NCBI GenBank assembly: GCA_963822905.1
Contig: CAWGJF010000001.1
Span: 62,001 to 126,000 of the forward strand
Source of the DNA: CAWGJF01 sp963822905
GTDB lineage: Bacteria; Bacteroidota; Ignavibacteria; Ignavibacteriales; Ignavibacteriaceae
Reading direction: 5' to 3'
DNA length: 64,000 nucleotides
Below are positions 44,947 to 54,231 of the stretch, piece after piece; the stretch's first letter is position 1; every line of letters starts with the position of its first letter. The notes beneath the pieces are model-generated. The model did no database searches. It was not told where the DNA came from and worked only from the letters and a program-made list of their open reading frames with translations. The position numbers and the translations under genes are program-made.

Positions 44947-46722
44947 TCAATTCCCGAAGAGTAATTGGAAATCTTTACCATAGCCCTTTCTCCACCACTC
45001 TTCGGGAACAATTTTCCAGTTATTCATTTTTTCAGGAGTGATGATTTTTTGTCTCTTCAGCCAATTCATCATCAGTAGGCGAAGTTCTTTTTCGCTCGAA
45101 TTAATTAACCTTTCAGTTAATTCTTCCTGTGGAATGCCGGCTCCGCGCGTTAAATGTCCACCGCCTCCATTGCCGCGATATGAATTGATTGCAACGGAAT
45201 AAAACTTATCGGGTTTAAATTCAGAACCATCAGTCATTGAAATTATTTTAACCCGGTCACCCGCAGGTTTGGAAACATCAATCACGTATTTGATTCCTGC
45301 AGCAGAGGAAAAGTTATAATATATTCCCGCAAGTTCCGGTTTATTTCGTGAAGACAATTTTAAACTGCCGTCATTATTTATCTTAAACTTTAATAAGTGA
45401 TCATCTTCATTCTTCATCTGGTTCAACCAGTTGGAATATGAAAACTCAAGATAATTTTTAATTTCCCTTCCACTCAATTTCATTGTGTAAAGAAAATTTT
45501 CATAACGATAAAGCTTAAACATATCACGAACATAAATTGTCCCGCTGTCTATTGTTGCGTTGTATGACAAGGGAGAAACAAAAGAAACGTCAGCACCCGT
45601 TACCTGAAGTTGAAATTTATGGATCAGACCAACGAAGTCAGATGGGCCGAACAACGCACCCCTGGTTGAGATGGTTTTTTCGAAAACACAGACAGGCTCT
45701 GCAATGTATTTGGCAATTTTTTGTTTTTGGGAATCAAACATTTTTAAGAAATTCTGATCGGGTGAATAATTTTTCATTTCGATCATTTCCCCCTCTGCAC
45801 TGGTCTTTGTCCACATTCTTGATTCAGCATTAAAATTTAAAGTGAAATTTGCAACGGCAACATTTCTTGCTTTTGATGTTGGCCCTACTACCAGAACGCT
45901 GTCGCCATTTGGGTTCGCCGTTTTAAAGTTCCATCCAGCGTGATCATGTCCAACAAGAACTGCGTCAAACCCAGTTACGTTTTCTGCAACAAGCTTTGAA
46001 GCATTTTCATTCTTATATGTGTTTTCCTTTTCGTCGTTATAATTATAGTTTACACCGGAATGAAATAACCCGATTAACAAATCCGGATGTTCTTTTTCTT
46101 TGATTATCCTAACCCACTTTTCAGCCGTTTCAACCATGTCTTCAAATTCAATTCCAGAATAAATATTTGGTGGCAGCCATTGAGGAATTGCAGGAGTAAT
46201 CATTCCAAGCACAGCAATTTTGAGCCCACCTCTATTAATTATTGTGTAAGGCTGAAAATATGTTTCTTTAGTTTTGATGTCAGTTGTATTTGCGGCAAGC
46301 AACGGAAAGGCAATTTGCTTTCTGAATTTATCATAAACAGGATGCCCGGTTTCAATATCATGATTTCCAACTGTCCCCGCGTCGTAATCCATATAGTTCA
46401 TTACTTCAGCAAAAAGATGCGGATCGGAAGTGTCAATAAAATTATAATAATAACTTGCCGGGTCTCCCTGGAGAATATCTCCATTGTCCAATAAAATTAC
46501 AAAATGAGAGGTATCCCTTCTTTCCTGCTGAACAAAGTTATAAACCTGTGAAAGCGATCCACCCGATTCTCTATCATTAACAAAATCATAAGAATAAACA
46601 GCTCCATGGACATCACTTGTTTCAATGATTTCCAGACTAACAGTTTGGGCAAAACAAGTTCCAGTCCAAAAATTTATTAATATTATTAACGTCAGGCATT
46701 TAACTATCTTAATTGAATTCAT
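44947..46722 (-). CDS. Secreted 5'-nucleotidase / UshA-family metallophosphatase
   Basis: 591 residues with a signal peptide (about 1-25). The calcineurin-type metal motifs are present: SDVHGAVYSYD near 36, DNGDILQGD near 78, GNHDIETGHP near 117, FHSGVN near 215 and GHDHAGW near 256. The C-terminal substrate domain has NSYRGNGGGGHL near 515. It hydrolyses nucleotides or 2',3'-cyclic nucleotides in the periplasm or outside. The nearby nucleotide pyrophosphatase could supply its substrates. Stop lies close to the convergent stop of cargo D. Confidence 0.92.
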   Translation of the reverse strand: MNSIKIVKCLTLIILINFWTGTCFAQTVSLEIIETSDVHGAVYSYDFVNDRESGGSLSQVYNFVQQERRDTSHFVILLDNGDILQGDPASYYYNFIDTSDPHLFAEVMNYMDYDAGTVGNHDIETGHPVYDKFRKQIAFPLLAANTTDIKTKETYFQPYTIINRGGLKIAVLGMITPAIPQWLPPNIYSGIEFEDMVETAEKWVRIIKEKEHPDLLIGLFHSGVNYNYNDEKENTYKNENASKLVAENVTGFDAVLVGHDHAGWNFKTANPNGDSVLVVGPTSKARNVAVANFTLNFNAESRMWTKTSAEGEMIEMKNYSPDQNFLKMFDSQKQKIAKYIAEPVCVFEKTISTRGALFGPSDFVGLIHKFQLQVTGADVSFVSPLSYNATIDSGTIYVRDMFKLYRYENFLYTMKLSGREIKNYLEFSYSNWLNQMKNEDDHLLKFKINNDGSLKLSSRNKPELAGIYYNFSSAAGIKYVIDVSKPAGDRVKIISMTDGSEFKPDKFYSVAINSYRGNGGGGHLTRGAGIPQEELTERLINSSEKELRLLMMNWLKRQKIITPEKMNNWKIVPEEWWRKGYGKDFQLLFGN

Positions 46723-46869
46723 AAATCCTTTTTCATAATTGAGGTAGTTGTAATAGTCGTAAAAATATATTTTTATTTCTGTCCATCAAACAAGTTTTTG
46801 ATTCTTAAAGAGGGTATAAATTCATAAATCAATAACAAATCGAATAATGTATTATAATGACTTATTAAT

Positions 46870-47727
46870 TTATCGTGCTGTTCCTATCATTAGTTTTTCA
46901 CCAGCAAGTTGTATAGTTCTCAAAAAATTTAAAAGTAGGTTTGTTGGTTTTTCATTCTCAACAAGCGAATCATATCTTAAAACAGCGCCACGGAAACCCG
47001 TTTGATTCCAGTAGGCATTTCCCGGCAAAGAAATTTTTAAAAGATCTTCCGGTATTGGATAAGCAGTTGCATAGAAATAAGCATCCGTGATAGTTTCATC
47101 ACCGGCTGAGAATCCAAAAGTCATTTGTTCCTGTGATTCCTCAGAATTTTTAGGATCTTTTCCGGGGATCAACCTTCCGCTGAACCAGCTAACCGCAAGA
47201 TCGAAATGATGCGGCCACAATTGAACCGGGCTGGTTTGTCCTTTTAGTCTCGATTTAAATTTTTCGAAAATATTGTTTACACCTTTGAGAACAATCCAAT
47301 AATTCTTCAGCCATTTCTGTTCAAACTTTCCTGTCTTACCATCAATAAAGCCGGGTCTTTCTAATTTGGGGTTTATCCCAATATCAGAAAGAAGACTGCA
47401 AGTCTCATCACACAAGGCACTAAGTGATTGTCCGGTTAGTGATACAGACATAGTCTCACGGTATGATGAAACAATAAGAAGTTTTCTATTAATAAGGTTA
47501 AGCTTTACTTCAAAAGTTTTATCTTTTTCTTTTGCTGATTTTTGTAATGGAAGAGTAGTTAGTTCATTTCCATCAACCCGCAAACTAAGATGCTGCCAGT
47601 GCGGTTGTGGTTTTGAAAAATTTTCTCTTATTGCCCCCACCATTTTACAATATTTATGTAGTGTATCCCTGGTTTCTTTCCATTCAGATAATAAAAGCGA
47701 AGGAAATTTTTTATTCCTCATAATCAC
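46870..47727 (-). CDS. DUF5996 family protein
   Basis: 285 residues matching DUF5996 in length and motifs: WKETRDTLHKYCKMVGAIRE near the start, PQPHWQHLSLRV near 40, and LWPHHFDLAVSWFSGR near 168. Function is unknown. No signal peptide. It follows the lipase-like gene by 10 bases on the same strand, so the two are probably co-transcribed. Confidence 0.85.
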   Translation of the reverse strand: MIMRNKKFPSLLLSEWKETRDTLHKYCKMVGAIRENFSKPQPHWQHLSLRVDGNELTTLPLQKSAKEKDKTFEVKLNLINRKLLIVSSYRETMSVSLTGQSLSALCDETCSLLSDIGINPKLERPGFIDGKTGKFEQKWLKNYWIVLKGVNNIFEKFKSRLKGQTSPVQLWPHHFDLAVSWFSGRLIPGKDPKNSEESQEQMTFGFSAGDETITDAYFYATAYPIPEDLLKISLPGNAYWNQTGFRGAVLRYDSLVENEKPTNLLLNFLRTIQLAGEKLMIGTAR

Positions 47728-47737
47728 CCGTTAAAAC

Positions 47738-49069
47738 TTATTTTATTGGAAGGTTTGTTTCTTTTATATTGCCGGACCTATCCCACTTAACATGTAAAGA
47801 ATTATCATCTCCCGCATGGAATACAAATAAATTTTTGCCTGGTTCTCTTGATAAGACAATATCAAACTGGGTCGTCTGGTTTTCGCAGACATAATTTTGA
47901 ATATTTCCAATCGCTTCAACCCGAAGAGATTCGGGTTTATAGTCAAACAGGTGAGATCCGGATTCGGCATTAAAATCAAAATAATAAGTCAACTTTGGCT
48001 CGAGCTCTTTAAGATTTATAAATGCTGTAAAATGATTCGGATCAACTGTATTTTTATGTGTATCATCCACAGTTTTAGAAGGCTTTTCTTTTCCATTAAC
48101 TATTGCACCTAGCTTAAAGAGATAATCGTTAATCGGATTGCCATCCTCATCCCTGAATCTGAAATCAAGTTGTGCATATCCCTGTCGATTTTTCCGAGTC
48201 TCTTTCAGAATATTTTTGAAAGATTGATTCACATTTTCATAATCCTGATCATTTTTAACTTTCAGACAATCCAAAATTAGTTTTAATGAAAGATGACTCT
48301 TCGGATTAGAAGCTTTTTTAATACTGTTCATTACACCGTAATCTGGACCAGAGTGAGTGAAATCCTGAAGTGCAACAAATGCGACATCGTTTATTTCGCC
48401 GACTAATTTTGCAACATTATTTTTCGCAAGAACAAATCTTTTAAAGTTAAGATTTCCTGCCGGTACGCGTACAACCATATCCGACCCATCTTCAAATGCA
48501 CCGGGGAAAATCTTAGAAGCGAAAAATTCTTTTTTAACTTTGTCACCAATTATACAAAATGGTTTTATTCCCTTTACTTTCCAGTTGTTCCTATCAAGAA
48601 AAGATTCATTAATTTCCCAGGAATGTTCACTTCCCAGCTCGAGGGCGGTAAGAACCCGCGCACCGGTATCCCCAAGAAACTTTATTTGTGCGAGCATAGA
48701 TTTTCCATGATGAGCAAGTCGTGATCCAAAATGCGGCCCGGCAAGGAACACTACATTTTTAAGCGGCTTATTGCGCACAAAATTTTCTTTATAATGTTTA
48801 ACGATCCATTGCTTAACAACAAGAGCTCCGGTACTGTGAGTTATTAAGTGGAAGTCTTCGTTCCAGTTTGCGCCCAATTCTTCAATTAAAGCATTGTGTA
48901 ACGCCTTGGCAAGATCACTGATTTCAACCTTATCTTCGAGTGTTACATACCTGCCAAGAAAAACATTTTTAAGTTCAAACCCATTTTCTGAAAGCTTTAA
49001 ATGTAATGCCTGGTAAGTTGTAGTTTCCATGACAGACCAGCCATGTACTAAGAATACTTTTTGACTCAT
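47738..49069 (-). CDS. Lipase-like alpha/beta hydrolase
   Basis: 443 residues. The N-terminal 240 residues are an alpha/beta hydrolase starting VFLVHGWSVMETTTYQ and with the nucleophile elbow ITHSTGALVV near 78 (HSTG form), followed by FLAGPHFGSRLAHHG, as in PGAP1/lipase-type enzymes. The last 130 residues are beta-rich and may be an accessory domain (DFRFRDEDGNPI). No signal peptide is seen. Substrate unknown. It precedes the DUF5996 gene in the same transcript. Confidence 0.8.
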   Translation of the reverse strand: MSQKVFLVHGWSVMETTTYQALHLKLSENGFELKNVFLGRYVTLEDKVEISDLAKALHNALIEELGANWNEDFHLITHSTGALVVKQWIVKHYKENFVRNKPLKNVVFLAGPHFGSRLAHHGKSMLAQIKFLGDTGARVLTALELGSEHSWEINESFLDRNNWKVKGIKPFCIIGDKVKKEFFASKIFPGAFEDGSDMVVRVPAGNLNFKRFVLAKNNVAKLVGEINDVAFVALQDFTHSGPDYGVMNSIKKASNPKSHLSLKLILDCLKVKNDQDYENVNQSFKNILKETRKNRQGYAQLDFRFRDEDGNPINDYLFKLGAIVNGKEKPSKTVDDTHKNTVDPNHFTAFINLKELEPKLTYYFDFNAESGSHLFDYKPESLRVEAIGNIQNYVCENQTTQFDIVLSREPGKNLFVFHAGDDNSLHVKWDRSGNIKETNLPIK

Positions 49070-49209
49070 ACAACACTTCCGTTTTGTGAAAAGTAAATCG
49101 GGGAAAGAAGCAGGATTCTTTTTTGAACTTAGGATTTTATTTTTTGAGAATCAATAATTTTATTTCAACCGGGAGAATTCGCACTTCAAAAAAAGCTATA
49201 GAAAAGTCT

Positions 49210-50427
49210 TTATTTTAAAATGTATTCAATTCTCTCCGGTTTTCCGTCAATTTTATGATTTGGCAACACACCGAAAATTTTACAAAGCAACGGATAAATA
49301 TCAATATTATCAATAGTGCCAACTTTGTAATTAACTTTAAATGCCGGACCCATAGCATAAAATATTCCGTTCATATCCATTGAGAAGTTATCATAACCAT
49401 GATTTCCTTTATTGTTATACTTCTTCATATTCTCAAAAGATTTGTTTGTTTCAACGCTCCATCCGTTTTCAGCAATTATAACGATTTTTGGAATCAAAGG
49501 GTTGTCAGAGTAATGAAAATATTCCGGGACATCTTCCTTTTTATAAACTTTAAAATGATTTTCATTCTCTATTAGCTTTCTGAAAACATTTTCCAACTCT
49601 CCTTCAGCAGGCTGGATTAACATAAAAGGTCCGAAGTCTCCCGACTCATATTTATAACCGTCAAGTATCTGTTCAATGTTTACAACTCTGTCTTTTCCTA
49701 TTTCGGTCATTCCGTGATCAGACACAATAATTATGTTGGTGCTGTCCATCATTTTTATTTTTTTTAATTCCTGGAATAAATAACCAAGAACACTATCTTC
49801 TTTTGCAATAGCAAAATTAATTTCAGGAGAGTTTGGCCCATACTTGTGTCCATAATCGTCTGTAGCAGCAAAATAAGATGTAATAAAATGCGGTCGTTTT
49901 TCCTGTGGAAGACTTAACCAATCAATAATTTTATCAACTCTTTCTTTGTAAGGTTTTGAATGGTCATAATGATAAAAGTATTCCGGGTCTCTGTAAGAAA
50001 GAGATAAATCCGAACCCGGCCAATAATAGCTTGCGGAAATAATTCCCTGTCTTTCAGCCGTTTCCCAGAAGGCTTCCCCTTTATACCAAAAAGCATTGCG
50101 GGCTTCTGTAGAATCACCCAGCGTAAAATATTTTCCGTTAAAGTAATCTTTAAAATTGTTTGATATAATCCCGTGGTGTTCAGGGTACATTCCTGTGATA
50201 ATTGATAAATGATTTGGAAATGTTTTCGATGGAAAACAAGGACGAAGGGAAGAAGCGGAAACTCCGTACTCTTTCATAAAATCAAAATTTGGAGTAATAT
50301 TCCTGTCTACATAATCCCATCTAAAACCGTCAAAGCTGATGAGAATTACATATGGTTGGCGCTGGGCTTCCAGAACCGAAAAAGATATTGCTAAGGCGAA
50401 AAAGAAAATCTTGAAAAAATGTTTCAT
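49210..50427 (-). CDS. Ectonucleotide pyrophosphatase/phosphodiesterase (NPP family)
   Basis: About 405 residues with a signal peptide starting at MKHFFKIFFFALAIS. Metal and nucleophile residues of the alkaline phosphatase-like NPP fold are present: ISFDGFRWDYVD, PSKTFPNHLSIITG (Thr nucleophile), AATDDYGHKYGP, VSDHGMTE and GNHGYDN. It cleaves phosphodiester or pyrophosphate bonds of nucleotides outside the cytoplasm. I start at ATG 50427, with a ggggag site; an in-frame ATG at 50502 lies upstream of it. The pair with the 5'-nucleotidase suggests nucleotide salvage. Confidence 0.93.
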   Translation of the reverse strand: MKHFFKIFFFALAISFSVLEAQRQPYVILISFDGFRWDYVDRNITPNFDFMKEYGVSASSLRPCFPSKTFPNHLSIITGMYPEHHGIISNNFKDYFNGKYFTLGDSTEARNAFWYKGEAFWETAERQGIISASYYWPGSDLSLSYRDPEYFYHYDHSKPYKERVDKIIDWLSLPQEKRPHFITSYFAATDDYGHKYGPNSPEINFAIAKEDSVLGYLFQELKKIKMMDSTNIIIVSDHGMTEIGKDRVVNIEQILDGYKYESGDFGPFMLIQPAEGELENVFRKLIENENHFKVYKKEDVPEYFHYSDNPLIPKIVIIAENGWSVETNKSFENMKKYNNKGNHGYDNFSMDMNGIFYAMGPAFKVNYKVGTIDNIDIYPLLCKIFGVLPNHKIDGKPERIEYILK

Positions 50428-50547
50428 AAAATCTCCCCGTGTAGAATATCCAAAATTATTATAAATGAAGTTAAAATTAAATTTGATTAAATTAGCAACC
50501 AATTCCCTTAATTTGTGATTAAATAAATATTAAAACTTTAAATTAAT

Positions 50548-51582
50548 ATGAACAAAACCGGCGTATTACTTGTAAATCTCGGGACTCCTGATAGTCCGTC
50601 TGTAAAAGATGTAAGAAAGTATTTGTTTGAGTTTTTGAATGACCCGCGTGTAATTGATATTCCTGCAATTGCAAGATTTTTTCTTGTAAATTTTATAATA
50701 GTTCCATTCAGGGCACCTAAATCAGCAAAAATTTATAAGCAATTATGGACTGACAATGGCCTGCCTGCTGGTAGGCAGGGGTCTCCAATAATAATTTATG
50801 GTCAATCTGTTAAGGAAAGGCTGCAACAAGTACTTGGAAACGAATTTGAAGTTGAGTTGGCTATGAGGTACAAAAATCCTTCGCTGGAAACAGTACTCGA
50901 AAGAATGCACAAAAGAAATTATAAAAAAATAATTGTAATTCCTTTGTTCCCTCAATATGCTTCGGCCTCAACAGGATCAGTTCATGATAAAGTTATGAAA
51001 TTAATCAGCAAATGGTGGGTCGTTCCTGAAATAAAATTCATTTCACAGTTTTATGATCACGAAGGATTTATAAACACGATTATTGAAAGATCAAAAAAAT
51101 ATAATCTTGAAGAATATGATCATATACTTTTCAGCTATCATGGTTTGCCGGTAAGACAGGTTGATAAAGTTTATCCTGATGGTTCCCCTTGTGAAGATCA
51201 TAATTGTGAAAAAGAAATTAATGAAACGAATACCTATTGTTATAAAGCAACTTGTTATGCAACAACAAGACTAATTACAACAAAACTGAATTTATCAGAA
51301 GATAGATTCACAGTATGTTTTCAGTCCCGGCTGGATAAAGACTGGCTTGAACCATTTTCCGACAAAGTAATAATAAATCTAGCGAAAAAAGGTGCAAAGA
51401 AATTGTTGGTCTTTAGCCCAGCTTTCATAGCGGATTGTCTCGAAACCATTGTCGAAATCGGGATAGAATACCAGAAGTTGTTTGAAGAAAACGGCGGAGA
51501 AAAAGTGCAGCTTGTAGAAAGTCTGAATGATCATCCATTGTGGATTGAAACATTAAAAAATATTGTAATGAATAATTCCTAA
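50548..51582 (+). CDS. hemH: Ferrochelatase, with a palindrome-encoded LPAGRQG insert
   Basis: Inserts ferrous iron into protoporphyrin IX, the last haem step. 344 residues: GVLLVNLGTPDSPS at 5-18, catalytic His in FSYHGLPVRQ near 196, a Cys-rich SPCEDHNCEKEINETNTYCY near 211 as in Bacteroidota homologues, and the FSPAFIADCLETIVEIG end (catalytic Glu). Near residue 70 the usual W-x-x-x-GSPL sequence is interrupted in frame by LPAGRQG, encoded by a near-palindrome at 50760-50779. The rest is intact, so the enzyme is probably functional. Confidence 0.95.
   Translation: MNKTGVLLVNLGTPDSPSVKDVRKYLFEFLNDPRVIDIPAIARFFLVNFIIVPFRAPKSAKIYKQLWTDNGLPAGRQGSPIIIYGQSVKERLQQVLGNEFEVELAMRYKNPSLETVLERMHKRNYKKIIVIPLFPQYASASTGSVHDKVMKLISKWWVVPEIKFISQFYDHEGFINTIIERSKKYNLEEYDHILFSYHGLPVRQVDKVYPDGSPCEDHNCEKEINETNTYCYKATCYATTRLITTKLNLSEDRFTVCFQSRLDKDWLEPFSDKVIINLAKKGAKKLLVFSPAFIADCLETIVEIGIEYQKLFEENGGEKVQLVESLNDHPLWIETLKNIVMNNS
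50760..50779 (+). repeat. Palindromic insertion element inside hemH
   Basis: CCTGCCTGCTGGTAGGCAGG forms a 9-bp stem (one G-T pair) with a 2-base loop. It is much more GC-rich than the gene around it and adds about seven residues in frame. The same type of palindrome-coded LPAGRQG peptide is known to recur in Bacteroidota and candidate-phyla genomes. Confidence 0.75.
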
Positions 51583-51634
51583 TTGTTCCGTCATTATCTA
51601 ATTTTAGAATACTCATTAACGGAAAATAATTTAC

Positions 51635-52945
51635 TTGTCACTTGCCGATAAAATTTTTAATGCCGGAGTGGTTGGTGCCGGGGGCGCGGGCTTTCCGTCA
51701 CATATCAAAGCAAACTCAACGGTAGAAATTGTGATTGCAAACGGTTCGGAATGCGAACCGCTTATTCATAAAGATTATGAACTGATGGTACACTTTCCAG
51801 AAGAAATCACAAAAGGATTAGAATTGCTTGTTGATAGCACTTCAGCAAAAAAAAGTTATTTCGGGGTCAAAGAAAAGAACACAAAAGCAATTTCTGCCAT
51901 TGAAAATTATCTGGACAGAAAAACCAGCATGACAAAGCTTGGTGATTTTTATCCATCGGGAGATGAGTTTGAGCTTGTTTATGAGGCAACCGGAAGATTA
52001 ATTCCGCCGGCAGGAATACCGCTCGACATTGGTTGTGTTGTTAATAATGTTGAAACTTTGTACAACCTAAATCTCGCCGAAGAAAAAACACCAGTGACTA
52101 AAAAATTTATTTGTGTTACAGGAGCTGTAAAAAACCCCGGATCATTTTTTGTTCCTATTGGAACAAGCTTTAGAGACATTATCAGTCATGTTGGTGGGAC
52201 AAGAGTTAAAGATTTTGGGATATTCGTTGGCGGTGTGATGATGGGAAAATTGACATTTGATCTGGAAGAAGTAGTTACAAAAACAACTGCTGGTATTATA
52301 GTTTTGCCTAAAGATCATTATTTAATTAAAAGAAAAAATCAGCCTGAACAAAACTGGCACCGGATTGGGAAATCAGCTTGTGATCAATGCAGTTACTGCA
52401 CTGAATTCTGTCCCCGTTACTTGCTTGGTTACCAGGTTGAGCCGCACAAAGTAATGCGCTCACTTGGATTCACAAAAACTGGTGCATCAGTCTGGAATCA
52501 AATGGCAGAGCTTTGCTGCTCCTGCGGGTTATGTACACTTTATGCTTGTCCGGAAGATCTTTATCCAAAGGAGGCATGCGATAAAGCAAAAAAAGAAATG
52601 CGTGAAGCCGGGGTTAAATTTGTTCAACAAAAGCCGCTAAAAGTTCATCCAATTAAAGAAGGTAGAAGAGTTCCTTTAAAACAATTGATTAAAAAACTCA
52701 GCCTGATGGATTATGATGTTGCAGCACCACTTAACCCAGAAAAAATAAAAATAAACAGAGTAAAAATTCCATTTCAGCAGCATATTGGAAAGCCTGCTAA
52801 GGCTAAAGTCCAAAAGGGTGAGAAAGTGGAAGAAGGTCAGATGATTGGCAATGTTCCCGAAGACGAGCTGGGAGCTAATATTCACGCATCTATAAGTGGA
52901 ATAGTTTCCGGGGTTACTGAAAAATTTATTTTGATAGAGTCTTAA
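51635..52945 (+). CDS. PduS/RnfC-like flavin iron-sulfur electron-transfer protein
   Basis: 436 residues starting from TTG at 51635 (SLADKIFNAGVVGAGGAGFP). The N-terminal RnfC/NQO1-like flavin domain (GAGGAGFPSHIKANS, ANGSECEPLIHKD) is followed by an SLBB-like part (VTGAVKNPGSFFVPIGTSF). Two [4Fe-4S] sites come next, CDQCSYCTEFCPR near 250 and CCSCGLCTLYACPED near 288, and a C-terminal barrel near 370-436. This is the layout of PduS, the cobalamin reductase of propanediol microcompartments, and the next gene is the PduT-like shell protein. There are no other microcompartment genes here. Confidence 0.88.
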   Translation: MSLADKIFNAGVVGAGGAGFPSHIKANSTVEIVIANGSECEPLIHKDYELMVHFPEEITKGLELLVDSTSAKKSYFGVKEKNTKAISAIENYLDRKTSMTKLGDFYPSGDEFELVYEATGRLIPPAGIPLDIGCVVNNVETLYNLNLAEEKTPVTKKFICVTGAVKNPGSFFVPIGTSFRDIISHVGGTRVKDFGIFVGGVMMGKLTFDLEEVVTKTTAGIIVLPKDHYLIKRKNQPEQNWHRIGKSACDQCSYCTEFCPRYLLGYQVEPHKVMRSLGFTKTGASVWNQMAELCCSCGLCTLYACPEDLYPKEACDKAKKEMREAGVKFVQQKPLKVHPIKEGRRVPLKQLIKKLSLMDYDVAAPLNPEKIKINRVKIPFQQHIGKPAKAKVQKGEKVEEGQMIGNVPEDELGANIHASISGIVSGVTEKFILIES

Positions 52946-52957
52946 AAAGGAGTTTAA

Positions 52958-53512
52958 ATGATCGTAAGAAATTCAATTGGTTTAATCGAAATGGGAAGCA
53001 TTGCCTCGGGGATGCAGGCAGCAGATATGATGTTAAAAACTTCTGAAGTTGAGCTAATGATTTCAAGAACTATCTGTTCCGGAAAATATATGTCATTAAT
53101 TTCCGGTGATGTTGCTGCTGTTACTTCTGCTGTTGAAAATGCTGTGAACACAATCGGGTTTGGAGTGATAGATAATTTTGTGATTCCAAATGTTCATCCA
53201 ACAATTTTTCCCGCAATAGCCGGGCATAACAATGTCGAAATGCTCGAATCACTCGGAATTGTTGAATCTTATTCCGTTGCTTCAGTTATTGAAGCAGCAG
53301 ATGCGGCTGTCAAAGCGGCAAATGTTAAGCTTGTTGAACTGCGTTTAGCAATGGCCCTTGGAGGAAAGGCTTTCTTTAGCGTTACCGGCGAAGTCGCTGC
53401 CGTTGAGAGTGCGGTTGAAGCCGGGGCAAGGATAGTTTCAGAAAAAGGATTATTAGTAAATAAGGTTGTTATTGCCAACCCACGCCAGGAACTTCTTTCA
53501 GAAATGATTTGA
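52958..53512 (+). CDS. Tandem-BMC shell protein, PduT-like
   Basis: 184 residues with two BMC repeats (about 4-85: NSIGLIEMGSIASGMQAADM; about 95-180: ESLGIVESYSVASVIEAADA). The pore-region motif RTICSGKYMSLISGDVAAV near 38 has the Cys that in PduT binds a central [4Fe-4S] cluster in the trimer. It follows the PduS-like gene by 12 bases with an aaggag site, so the pair is an operon. Elsewhere this pair moves electrons through a shell. Here it is alone, which is unusual. Confidence 0.9.
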   Translation: MIVRNSIGLIEMGSIASGMQAADMMLKTSEVELMISRTICSGKYMSLISGDVAAVTSAVENAVNTIGFGVIDNFVIPNVHPTIFPAIAGHNNVEMLESLGIVESYSVASVIEAADAAVKAANVKLVELRLAMALGGKAFFSVTGEVAAVESAVEAGARIVSEKGLLVNKVVIANPRQELLSEMI

Positions 53513-53693
53513 GCTGGGAATTCAAATAGAAACAAGAAACATCTACCATGAATTCTCCTTTAGTTACATTTGCTATTGACAATTAATGATAAAATGTTAT
53601 ATTAACCCCAGATCATTTCTCATCATCGTATTACTCGACCAAAATATTCTGATCATATTATACCAACCCGCTCTTTGTAATTCTGAAAGTTAA

Positions 53694-53730
53694 CATCAGT
53701 AGTTTGACAAATTGTTTTGCACTACTGGTG
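53694..53730. promoter_or_regulatory. Inverted repeat before the NifX-like gene
   Basis: Arms CATCAGTAGT (53694-53703) and ACTACTGGTG (53721-53730) pair over ten positions with one mismatch around a 17-base loop. TTTGACA lies inside it. It ends about 25 bases before the ATG, so it may be an operator or a leader hairpin. Confidence 0.45.
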
Positions 53731-53754
53731 AAACGATAAATAATTGGAGGACAT

Positions 53755-54081
53755 ATGAAAATTGCTGTTGAATCGAATGATGGCGTTACTATTAAATCAC
53801 CGTTTATACGGTCGAAAGGATATCTTGTTTTTAATGTAGACCAATCCAGCATTACCGGTTATGAATATCGTGAAGCAGAAGAAGATGCTGCAAAAAAGAT
53901 TCAGAGTAATCCTTTGCTTGAAGATTGCGGTGCAATAATTTCGAGAGGAATGGACAGAACCAACTTCAAGATGTTGAAAGAAAAAGGGATCGATGTATTC
54001 ATTACCTTTAAAACTTCGGCACAGGATGCCTTAAAAGTTTATTTGAAGGAAAGTTTAATTAATACAAACAGCATCCATTAA
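53755..54081 (+). CDS. NifX/NifB-family iron-molybdenum cluster-binding-like protein
   Basis: 108 residues of the dinitrogenase iron-molybdenum cofactor biosynthesis family (PF02579): MKIAVESNDGVTIKSPF at the start, central LLEDCGAIISRGMDR and VFITFKTSAQDALKVYL at the end. Family members bind iron-sulfur clusters or FeMo precursors, but many occur without nitrogenase, as here. A strong tggagg site precedes the ATG. Its gene order after the PduS/PduT pair suggests iron-sulfur or redox work, though a 240-base gap with its own regulatory signals separates them. Confidence 0.85.
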   Translation: MKIAVESNDGVTIKSPFIRSKGYLVFNVDQSSITGYEYREAEEDAAKKIQSNPLLEDCGAIISRGMDRTNFKMLKEKGIDVFITFKTSAQDALKVYLKESLINTNSIH

Positions 54082-54231
54082 ATTTGGGAAAGCTTAAAAG
54101 TGTGATCTTTCGGGATTAGTTACTAAGGTAACTGAAGATTTATAGTGCCCTTCTTGTAATCCGCAAAAAAACATTTAACTTTCGGAACAAAAATTTCTTA
54201 TTATAACCAATTCATTTTTATAAAAAACATT

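Noticed and set aside
39672..45000. CRISPR-like repeats in the T9SS gene cluster
   Set aside because: The repeats are long, coding and in gene-length spacing; there are no short regular repeats with unique spacers or cas genes.
53513..53754. tRNA gene in the gap after the PduT-like gene
   Set aside because: No cloverleaf with a TTCGA-type loop could be built; only promoter-like and inverted-repeat features are present.
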